From assembly GCA_963756185.1 (NCBI GenBank), contig CAVWMS010000011.1, forward strand, positions 124,001 through 188,000: a stretch of DNA of 64,000 nt. The letters are read 5' to 3'. The translations under genes were made by a program, and so were the position numbers. The first letter of the stretch is position 1, and the number at the start of each line of letters is the position of its first letter. The notes under the pieces were generated by a model. The model saw only the letters and a list, made by a program, of their open reading frames with translations, did not search any database and was not told the origin of the DNA. This DNA comes from DATAXI01 sp963756185. GTDB lineage: Bacteria > Verrucomicrobiota > Verrucomicrobiia > Chthoniobacterales > Chthoniobacteraceae. Below, piece by piece: positions 37,618 through 44,064 of the stretch.

Positions 37618-38184
37618 TCACCGGGGGTCGATGATGGAATCCATTGTCTCGATTTCCTTCAATTCCTCGATGACGGCGACGATCTCGTCCCCCGATTTGC
37701 CGACGTGATGAAGGATTTCGTCAATTCCGATGGGGATGGCGCTTCCATGCGGATCAGTCCACTCCCCGAATTCGTGCGTGAGGTCTCGCAACTCCCATTT
37801 GTTGAGGCGCCCGTATTTGTCGAAAATTTGGTCCACCAATTGAACCTCCGCCTCCGACAACTCGTCGTCACCCGCCGGTTTGAGCAAACCCATTTCATTG
37901 CCGTTTTTTGTGAGGTGCTCCGTCCAGATCGATGGATCGTCCCATCCTTCGATTCTCTGCATCAGGTTCAACACGGGGCTGATCGCGGTGCCATGAGGCA
38001 GCGAGAAGTAGCGGCCCCCAATGACGGGCCGCCCCCACCGCGCGAGAGCTTCCCGGTCGACGATATAGAGCAGTTTGACCAGTGCCAGGTGACTCATCCT
38101 CCCCCCATTGCGCTCGACGAGCCGAGCCGCAACCTGCGTCGCCTTAGCTTCGTCGAATTTGAATTGAACGCGACGTGTCTGCAT
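37618..38184 (-). CDS. Panacea (SocA/DUF4065) domain antitoxin
   Basis: 188 aa from ATG at 38184 (MQTRRVQFKFDEAKATQVAA), chosen because ggag lies 11 bases upstream; the longer frame is unlikely. Residues 20-130 carry the Panacea signature LALVKLLYIVDREALARWGR and GGRYFSLPHGTAISPVLNLM. Panacea antitoxins neutralise many unrelated toxins encoded next to them. C-terminal part (LNKWELRDLTHEFGEW, IEELKEIETMDSI) is the usual helical end. First gene of a two-gene unit. Confidence 0.8.
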   Translation of the reverse strand: MQTRRVQFKFDEAKATQVAARLVERNGGRMSHLALVKLLYIVDREALARWGRPVIGGRYFSLPHGTAISPVLNLMQRIEGWDDPSIWTEHLTKNGNEMGLLKPAGDDELSEAEVQLVDQIFDKYGRLNKWELRDLTHEFGEWTDPHGSAIPIGIDEILHHVGKSGDEIVAVIEELKEIETMDSIIDPR

Positions 38185-38338
38185 TTGGGAATCACTCCAT
38201 TGAAAAACATAAATACCATAGCCCATTGCCGCTGTATAGCGCCTTTCGGACCGCTGGACTTTAACGGAGAAGAATCTCGGGCAACGGCAGTCGCAGAACG
38301 GTTTGCACCCGATCGCCGGGCGCGGTATCCTCCCGGCC

Positions 38339-38866
38339 ATGAAAACTTCCCTCCGAGGTTTGTTTGCTGCCGGATTGTTGTTCACGATCCCGGCTTTGGC
38401 GGATTCGCAATGGGTCACCGATTACGCAAAGGCGCTCGATCAGGCTAAGGCGGATAACAAGGCGGTGCTGCTCGATTTCACCGGCTCCGATTGGTGCCCC
38501 TGGTGTATGAAAATGAAAGACGAGGCGCTGGATACGCGGCAGTTCAAGGATTTCGCCGGCAAGAGCCTGGTGCTCGTCGAGGTCGATTTCCCGCACAAGA
38601 AACCGCAATCGGACGAGCTCAAGGCGCAGAATCAGCAGCTCGCCAGGAAGTTCCAGGTCAACGGGTTTCCGGACTTCATCATTGTGAGCAAGCACGGGAC
38701 GCTTTTGGGACGGATCGACGGATATGAGCCGGGCGGGCCTTCGGCGTTTATCGCCAGCATCAAGAAGTTCTACAGGCCCCCGTCAGCCAGCGCGGGCGCC
38801 GATGCCGGCGCGCAGGACGATTTCGATTCGTTTTTCAAGAAACCGGCGGCCAGCGCGTCGCAATAG
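38339..38866 (+). CDS. Exported thioredoxin-fold protein, CPWC type
   Basis: 175 aa from ATG at 38339. Signal peptide to about residue 22 (LFAAGLLFTIPALADS). Thioredoxin_7-like domain: AVLLDFTGSDWCPWCMKMKD with a CPWC active site, and FQVNGFPDFIIVSKHG with the cis-Pro loop. The tail ends DDFDSFFKKPAAS. Probably a periplasmic disulfide or thiol oxidoreductase. Paralogous to the gene at 40014. Divergent from the toxin-antitoxin unit. Confidence 0.82.
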   Translation: MKTSLRGLFAAGLLFTIPALADSQWVTDYAKALDQAKADNKAVLLDFTGSDWCPWCMKMKDEALDTRQFKDFAGKSLVLVEVDFPHKKPQSDELKAQNQQLARKFQVNGFPDFIIVSKHGTLLGRIDGYEPGGPSAFIASIKKFYRPPSASAGADAGAQDDFDSFFKKPAASASQ

Positions 38867-38907
38867 CGGGAAGAGAAAATGTAAAGGAAGCTTGACATCG
38901 GCGTAAA

Positions 38908-39345
38908 ATGGCCAAAAATGACAAGCAAACTTTACACCTACCCATGAAAGAATTCAGCAATCACGAACGAAAAATATTTCGCCGGTACAACGCGGAACTT
39001 CTCGGGGCGATGTTCCTCTATGTCGTGGTCCTGACGATCGCCATGGGCGTCGGATACCCGATGAAGAAGGGCCTTGAGAAGACGCTGATCCTGATCGCCC
39101 CAATGGGACCGTTTCTGCTGGCGATTTGGGCCATTGTCCGGCTGCTTCGACGGGTGGACGAATATGTGCGGCTGAGAATTCTCGAGACGGTCTCGATTGC
39201 GGCAGCCGTGACTGCGGCCACGACCTTCACTTATGGATTCATGGAAGTCGCCGGATATCCGCGGATCAGCATGTTTGCCGTATGGCCTGTGATGGGAATT
39301 GCCTGGATCCTTGTGGCCATCATCCGCGGCGTACTGGATCGATGA
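38908..39345 (+). CDS. Four-TM membrane protein paired with HTH regulator
   Basis: 145 aa, four TM helices (LGAMFLYVVVLTIAMGVGYP, LIAPMGPFLLAIWAIVRLL, VSIAAAVTAATTFTYGFMEV, FAVWPVMGIAWILVAIIRGV). No recognised domain. Its stop overlaps the start of the XRE regulator (ATGA). Small membrane proteins coupled to a short YgzD-type HTH gene are a recurrent two-gene module; function not established. A start at 38944 (MKEFSNHERK) is also possible. Confidence 0.6.
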   Translation: MAKNDKQTLHLPMKEFSNHERKIFRRYNAELLGAMFLYVVVLTIAMGVGYPMKKGLEKTLILIAPMGPFLLAIWAIVRLLRRVDEYVRLRILETVSIAAAVTAATTFTYGFMEVAGYPRISMFAVWPVMGIAWILVAIIRGVLDR

Positions 39346-39542
39346 AGAACATCCTGCGGGAGCTTCGCGCGGAGCGCGGCTGGAGCCAGGCGGAACTGGC
39401 GGATCAATTGAAGGTCTCGCGGCAGACGATCAATGCCATCGAGACGGGCCGCTACGATCCGAGCCTGCCGCTGGCATTTGCAATTGCGAAGTTGTTCGGA
39501 AAGCCGATCGAGGAATTGTTCACGCCGGACGAGCCGTCGTGA
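39342..39542 (+). CDS. XRE-family HTH regulator
   Basis: 66 aa: MKNILRELRAERGWSQAELA, helix-turn-helix DQLKVSRQTINAIETGRYDP, then FAIAKLFGKPIEELFTPDE. This is the compact YgzD-like HTH whose whole length is the DNA-binding domain. Coupled to the upstream membrane protein by an ATGA overlap; likely controls its own two-gene operon. Confidence 0.9.
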   Translation: MKNILRELRAERGWSQAELADQLKVSRQTINAIETGRYDPSLPLAFAIAKLFGKPIEELFTPDEPS

Positions 39543-39548
39543 CGGTCT

Positions 39549-39878
39549 TCAGCGGCCGAAGAAGCTGGTGATGTCGAAATAAAACGTCTTCTGCTTTCCG
39601 CCGCCGGTAATGATGTCGATTCGATCATACTGCCTGCCGTTCGATTCGATCAGCGCCTGGCCCACCTTTTCGTAGCCGGGGAAGCTCTTCTGCAAGTAGT
39701 AGTCTTCGTCGTCGATTCCGGTGAATTCGGTCCGGGCATCGATGACGATGGCCTGCTCGATGGAAGAACCATCGCGCCCCGAATCCTTGGCGGCAGTCAC
39801 CGCGGCAGGGGGCGGGCCGGGCATCTCGGCGCACGATGCGAGCAGGAGGAGGACAAGGAGAGCGGGGACCAGGCGCAT
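39549..39878 (-). CDS. Small lipoprotein
   Basis: 109 aa from ATG at 39878 (MRLVPALLVLLLLASCAEMP): signal peptide II with lipobox LLASC, so acylated at the Cys. Residues 35-109 (IEQAIVIDARTEFTGIDDED, YDRIDIITGGGKQKTFYFDI) look like a small alpha/beta domain seen in many unannotated verrucomicrobial lipoproteins. Function unknown. Convergent with the HTH gene. Confidence 0.65.
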   Translation of the reverse strand: MRLVPALLVLLLLASCAEMPGPPPAAVTAAKDSGRDGSSIEQAIVIDARTEFTGIDDEDYYLQKSFPGYEKVGQALIESNGRQYDRIDIITGGGKQKTFYFDITSFFGR

Positions 39879-40013
39879 GGCGGCGAATGAGAAATCGCAA
39901 ATGGATGCGGCAAAGATCAAGTCAGAGTGCGTGTTTGGCTTGAGAAAAAGGCGTTTGAGGCCGGTGATGGGCCGGAGTCGACAATTGGGGCGCGAATACG
40001 TACGTTTGCACCC

Positions 40014-40946
40014 ATGAGAGTCCCCCTTCCCGCCTGCGTTGCAGCGGCGATTTTTTGCCTGGCTCTTCCGGCGTATTCCGAGGGAGTGCATTGGGTCACG
40101 AGTTTTCAACAGGCGGTCGCGCAGGCAAAGGTCCAGGACAAGGGAATCCTGCTCGATTTCACGGGCTCCGACTGGTGCCCGTGGTGCCAGAAGCTGGACC
40201 GGGACGTCCTCGAGAGGCAGGCCTTTGCGGATTTCGCAGGCACGCGCCTGGTGCTGGAGGTGGTCGATTTTCCCAACAGCAAATACCAGTCACCCCAGCT
40301 CAAGGCGCAGAACCAACGGCTGGCCAAAAGATTTAACGTCGCGGGTTACCCGACGATCATCGTGCTGGATAAAAACGAAAAGGTATTGGGAAGGATCGGG
40401 GGGTACGTGGTGGGTGGGGAGCCGGCATTCATGAACGCATTGAGGGGCATCTACAGGGCCGGTCCGGGCAACAACAACCCTGTGCCTTCCGCCGAGCCGG
40501 GGTCCACGCCGGACGATTTCGATTCATTCTTCAAGCAGGCGGCAAGTCCGACGCCGGCGGGGCCACCGGTCGAGGAGGTTTTCGTAGCCGGAACCCAGAA
40601 TACGACGCCACCCCAGACAGCGGCCACTCCCGCAGCCACCCCGGCGGCCGCGCCTGCGGCGCCGGCTCAGCCTGCGAAGCATTCCGTCCCGAGCAAAGGC
40701 GACCAGGAAGCCATCGCCATGCTGGAGGATGGGAAATGGGAATTCCACGGTGTGAAGAGAAAGTTCAACCCCGACGGAACCATCACCTCGGACAACCCGA
40801 CCAAGGGGACGTGGAAGGTGGCCGATGGTGTCCTGACGGTCACTTTTGCAAAAGTGGTCGTGCATTACCTGCTGCCGATCGATCCCAAGGGAACGGATGG
40901 CGAGACGACCGCGGGGAAAAAGATGCCGTTGCACAAGGTTCCCTGA
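40014..40946 (+). CDS. Exported thioredoxin-fold protein with C-terminal extension
   Basis: 310 aa from ATG at 40014. Signal peptide, then ILLDFTGSDWCPWCQKLDRD with CPWC and FNVAGYPTIIVLDKNEKVLG. Residues 150-170 repeat the STPDDFDSFFKQAA tail of the 38339 paralogue, followed by a Pro/Ala/Thr linker (about 175-220) and a 90-residue beta domain (MLEDGKWEFHGVKRKFNPDG, TKGTWKVADGVLTVTFAKVV) resembling lipocalin-like or DUF small barrels. Likely periplasmic redox protein with a binding domain. Confidence 0.8.
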   Translation: MRVPLPACVAAAIFCLALPAYSEGVHWVTSFQQAVAQAKVQDKGILLDFTGSDWCPWCQKLDRDVLERQAFADFAGTRLVLEVVDFPNSKYQSPQLKAQNQRLAKRFNVAGYPTIIVLDKNEKVLGRIGGYVVGGEPAFMNALRGIYRAGPGNNNPVPSAEPGSTPDDFDSFFKQAASPTPAGPPVEEVFVAGTQNTTPPQTAATPAATPAAAPAAPAQPAKHSVPSKGDQEAIAMLEDGKWEFHGVKRKFNPDGTITSDNPTKGTWKVADGVLTVTFAKVVVHYLLPIDPKGTDGETTAGKKMPLHKVP

Positions 40947-41039
40947 GCCGGAAATATGGGGGGCGCCCTGTTGCGGGTCCCCTGCCCCGGTAAAAAATGT
41001 CTTTGACGCTGGTGCGGAGGCCTGCTTAATTTGCGGGCA

Positions 41040-41174
41040 CTCTTATCGAGAGTGGCTGAGGGACTGGCCCGTTGAAGCCACGGCAACCGCCCGGTGTTTT
41101 GCTAGCAAAGCGCTGGGGACCAGGTGCCAAATCCAGCTGGATGCCCCAGAACAGGGCGTCCGGAAAGATGAGAG
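41040..41174 (+). promoter_or_regulatory. SAM-I (S-box) riboswitch
   Basis: The leader contains the conserved S-box segments in order: cttatcgagag...ctgagggactggcccgttga, agccacggcaacc, ggtgccaaatccagc and ggaaagatgagag. P1 pairs ctcttatc (41040-41047) with gatgagag (41167-41174) allowing one G-T. The aptamer senses S-adenosylmethionine. It lies 69 bases before the threonine synthase ATG on the same strand. I see no clear terminator with a T tract in the gap, so the expression platform is uncertain. The aptamer call is strong. Confidence 0.93.
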
Positions 41175-41243
41175 GGAACAGCGGTTTTGCCGTCGTTTCA
41201 GATCGCACTGGATTTTTCTCGGTCGGGGCAACTGACAGCAGAC

Positions 41244-42516
41244 ATGGACAAAAATCTGAGCCCTTATTTCACGCACCTGAGGTGCCGCGAATGCGGCCGC
41301 AAGTACCCAAAGGAGGCCGTGCACGTGTGCGACTTCGACTTCGGCCCGCTGGAGGCGGCCTACGATTACGACGCGGTCCGTGCGACGCTGACCCGCGAAG
41401 TCATCGAGAGCCCGGGCGGAATCGATGTGGCGTTACCGGGAGCTGCTGCCGATCGACGGCGAGCCGACGGTCGGCACGCAGGTGGGCTTTACGCCGCTGG
41501 TGAAGGCGGACCGGCTCGCGAAGCGGCTGGGCATCCGTGAGCTTTATGTCAAGAACGACACGGTCAATTACCCGACGCTCTCCTTCAAGGACCGGGTCGT
41601 CTCGGTGGCGCTGAGCCGGGCGCGGGAGATGGGTTTCAAGGTGGTGGCGTGCGCCTCGACGGGCAACCTGGCCAACTCCGTGGCGGCAAACGCGGCAAGC
41701 GCGGGCATGAAGAGTTACGTGCTGATCCCCGCCGACCTGGAACAGGGCAAGGTGCTCGGCTCGCTGGTTTACGGGACCAATGTCATCGGCATCCACGGCG
41801 CCTACGACCAGGTGAACCGGCTTTGCTCGGAGATCGCCGGAAAATATGGCTGGGGCTTCGTGAACGTGAACTTGCGGCCCTATTACGCCGAGGGGTCGAA
41901 GTCGATGGGCTTCGAGATCGCGGAGCAACTGGGTTGGAAATTGCCGCGCCACACGGTGGTGCCGATGGCCAGCGGCTCGCTGCTCACGAAGATCAGCAAG
42001 GCTTACACGGAATTTCAGAAGCTCGGGCTGGTCGATGCCAGCGACGCCCTACACGATCCACGGCGCGCAGGCCGCGGGGTGCGCGCCGATCTCCGCGCGC
42101 GTTCAAGCGCGGCACGGACATCGTCAAGCCGGTGCAGAAGCCGGATACCATCGCGAAGTCGCTGGCCATCGGCACGCCGGCGGACGGCTATTACGCCATC
42201 CACGTGATGAAGCAGACCGGCGGCGCGGCGGAGGATTGCACCGACGAGGAGATCGTCGAGGGTATCCGCGTGCTGGCGGAGAGCGAGGGCATCTTTGCGG
42301 AGACGGCCGGCGGCGTGACCGTGGCGTGCGCGAGAAAATTGATCGAGTCCGGCAAGATTCCCGCGCGACGAGAGCGCGGTGCTCTGCATCACCGGCAACG
42401 GGCTCAAGACGCAGGAGGCGATCCTGGGCAAATGCGGCGAGGCGCGCCTGATCAAGCCGAGCCTGCGGGAATTCGAGGAATTGATCGCGGCGGAAACCGC
42501 CGTGGCGGCAAGCTAA
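41244..42516 (+). CDS. thrC: Threonine synthase (PLP enzyme; frameshifts)
   Basis: About 423 aa. Archaeal-type ThrC with an N-terminal zinc ribbon (LRCRECGRKYPKEAVHVCDF); the expected fourth Cys is Asp (CDFDFGP). PLP Lys in PTLSFKDRVVSVALSRA, phosphate loop STGNLANSVAA, then SKSMGFEIAEQLGW. Breaks lie near 41420, 42045, 42105 and 42365; beyond them the frame gives ATPYTIHGAQAAGCAPIS and ESAVLCITGNGLKTQEAILG. Converts O-phosphohomoserine to threonine, or possibly catalyses a related replacement reaction given its riboswitch and carrier-protein neighbours. Confidence 0.9.
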
Positions 42517-42527
42517 TCAACAGACCT

Positions 42528-42805
42528 ATGCCAAACACCATCCGTATCCCAACCCCCATGCGCAAGCTGACCAATGACCAGGAATTGGTCCAGGCGGCAC
42601 GGCGCCAACATCGGCGAACTGATCGATGACCTCGACAAGAGCCTATCCCGGCATGAAGGAGCGCCTGTGCGACGAAAACGGGAATGTCCGCCGTTTCGTG
42701 AATATTTTCCTCAATGACGAGGACATCCGCTTCCTCGAAGACAAGGCGACCGCAGTCAAGGAGGGCGACGAAATCTCGATTGTACCCGCGATTGCCGGCG
42801 GATAG
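42528..42805 (+). CDS. ThiS/MoaD-family sulfur carrier protein (two indels)
   Basis: About 91 aa, 11 bases after thrC. MPNTIRIPTPMRKLTNDQEL; after an extra base near 42602 GANIGELIDDLDKS; after another near 42645 YPGMKERLCDENGNVRRFVN, FLNDEDIRFL, then GDEISIVPAIAGG and the stop. The C-terminal Gly-Gly is the site that is adenylated and turned into a thiocarboxylate in ThiS, MoaD and CysO. No MoeB/ThiF activating enzyme or CysM gene nearby, so the carrier depends on enzymes encoded elsewhere. Confidence 0.88.
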
Positions 42806-42829
42806 AGACACCGGATAACCGAAAACCTT

Positions 42830-43078
42830 ATGGCTCAGGAAAAATCGCGCCTCTGGCTCATGTATCCGTCCCGGCTCATCACCCGCCCGGTGATTTACGA
42901 GCTGGGGAAGAAATTCGAGGTGATCACGAGTGTCCGGCAGGCGAGCGTCACGCCGGAAGTGGGGATCGTCTCGCTGGAACTCGACGGGGACCGCGAGGAG
43001 ATCAAGAGCGCCATCGAGTGGCTCGAGGAACTCGGCATCAAGGTCGAGCCGGTGGAGATCAATACGATCGAAGGGTAG
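42830..43078 (+). CDS. NIL-domain protein
   Basis: 82 aa, 24 bases after the carrier gene. LWLMYPSRLITRPVIYELGK and GIVSLELDGDREEIKSAIEW match the NIL domain, a ferredoxin-like fold found at the C-terminus of the methionine importer ATPase MetN and in ferredoxin-NIL proteins of homocysteine synthesis. A free-standing NIL protein beside ThrC and a ThiS-like carrier points to methionine or sulfur-amino-acid chemistry. Intact reading frame. A hairpin follows at 43104. Confidence 0.88.
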   Translation: MAQEKSRLWLMYPSRLITRPVIYELGKKFEVITSVRQASVTPEVGIVSLELDGDREEIKSAIEWLEELGIKVEPVEINTIEG

Positions 43079-43103
43079 ACGCCGATCCGCGCGTCCCTGT
43101 GTC

Positions 43104-43128
43104 AATCCGCGGAAGCTTTCCGCGGATT
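43104..43128. terminator. Perfect hairpin between convergent genes
   Basis: AATCCGCGGAA (43104-43114), loop GCT, TTCCGCGGATT (43118-43128): 11 perfect pairs. Its right arm overlaps the TAA of the minus-strand regulator. It probably ends the thrC-carrier-NIL transcript from the left; there is no T tract, so factor-independent termination is uncertain. Confidence 0.55.
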
Positions 43129-43790
43129 ACGCGGCGGCCATGTGCAGGGCGCGGGCGACGGCGGCGGTGCGGGTCTTGACGGCCAGTTTGTCGAAGATGT
43201 GCTCGACGTGCTTGTCGACGGTGCGGGTGGCGGCGCCAATGGCTTCGCCGATTTCCGCGTTGGACTTGCCCTCGGCGATGCGGCAGAGGACTTCGAATTC
43301 GCGCCGGGTCAGGCCGAATTGCCGCGCGGCTTCCTCGGAGATGCGCGGGATGGCGCCGACCGCCGAGCCGGAGCTCGAGCATGGACTGCAATTTGCGCTC
43401 GGCCTCGAGCTGATGCTCCCATTGGGTGAGGGCGATGGCGATCGAGGCGCGCAATTGCTCCTTGCGAAATGGCTTGGTCAGGAAAGCCTGGACGGGGATC
43501 TGCGCGCGCGGCCTCAATGGTCACGTCATCGGTTACGCCGGTGCTGATGATAATGGGCAACGGTTTCTCCGCGGCGATGACCGTGCGGCCTCGATGCCAT
43601 CCATGACGGGCATGGAAATGTCGAGAACCAGGAAGTCCGCGGGAATGGTGCGAACCATTTCAACGGCTTCAGCGCCGTCGCGGGCGGTGCCTACGACCGT
43701 GTAGCCAAGGCGCGTGAGGACGGTGGTGAGGGCTTCCAGCACCGTGGCCTCATCGTCTGCGATGAGGACGGATAAAGATTTAGCTTCCAT
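43127..43790 (-). CDS. NarL/LuxR-type response regulator (frameshifts)
   Basis: About 220 aa. From ATG at 43790: SVLIADDEATVLEALTTVLT (acidic pocket), FLVLDISMPVMDGIEA (phospho-Asp), then after breaks PIIISTGVTDDVTIEAA, QAFLTKPFRKEQLRASIAIA. A Gln/Glu helix (TQWEHQLEAERKLQSMLE) links to a LuxR-type HTH read in another frame: LTRREFEVLCRIAEGKSNAE, AATRTVDKHVEHIFDKLAVK. Ends at TAA 43127-43129. At least three indels. No kinase next to it, so an orphan regulator here. Confidence 0.85.
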
Positions 43791-44064
43791 ACGGGTGTTA
43801 ACGTGCGAGGAGAGCGTCATGGTCGCCAAAGATTGGCTATTTTCACCGCGCCGCGCTACCGCAGATTTGGAACATAGTAGCAAGAAGCCTGCTAGGCAAA
43901 TGGTTATGTGTCAGACCGTTTACGCAAATGCCGACATATCAGGTTCTTCCGAGCCAAAGCAGCCATATGCGCCATGAGACTCAGGAGTGCCATAAGTACT
44001 GGATTGTATTCCGGCAAATTCGGCTCGCAGGAGCCGATATTATCCTCCCGCCGGCAATTCTGAC

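Noticed and set aside
37369..38448. 359-aa open frame on the + strand
   Set aside because: Antisense to the Panacea gene and its partner, which have a ribosome-binding site and recognisable motifs.
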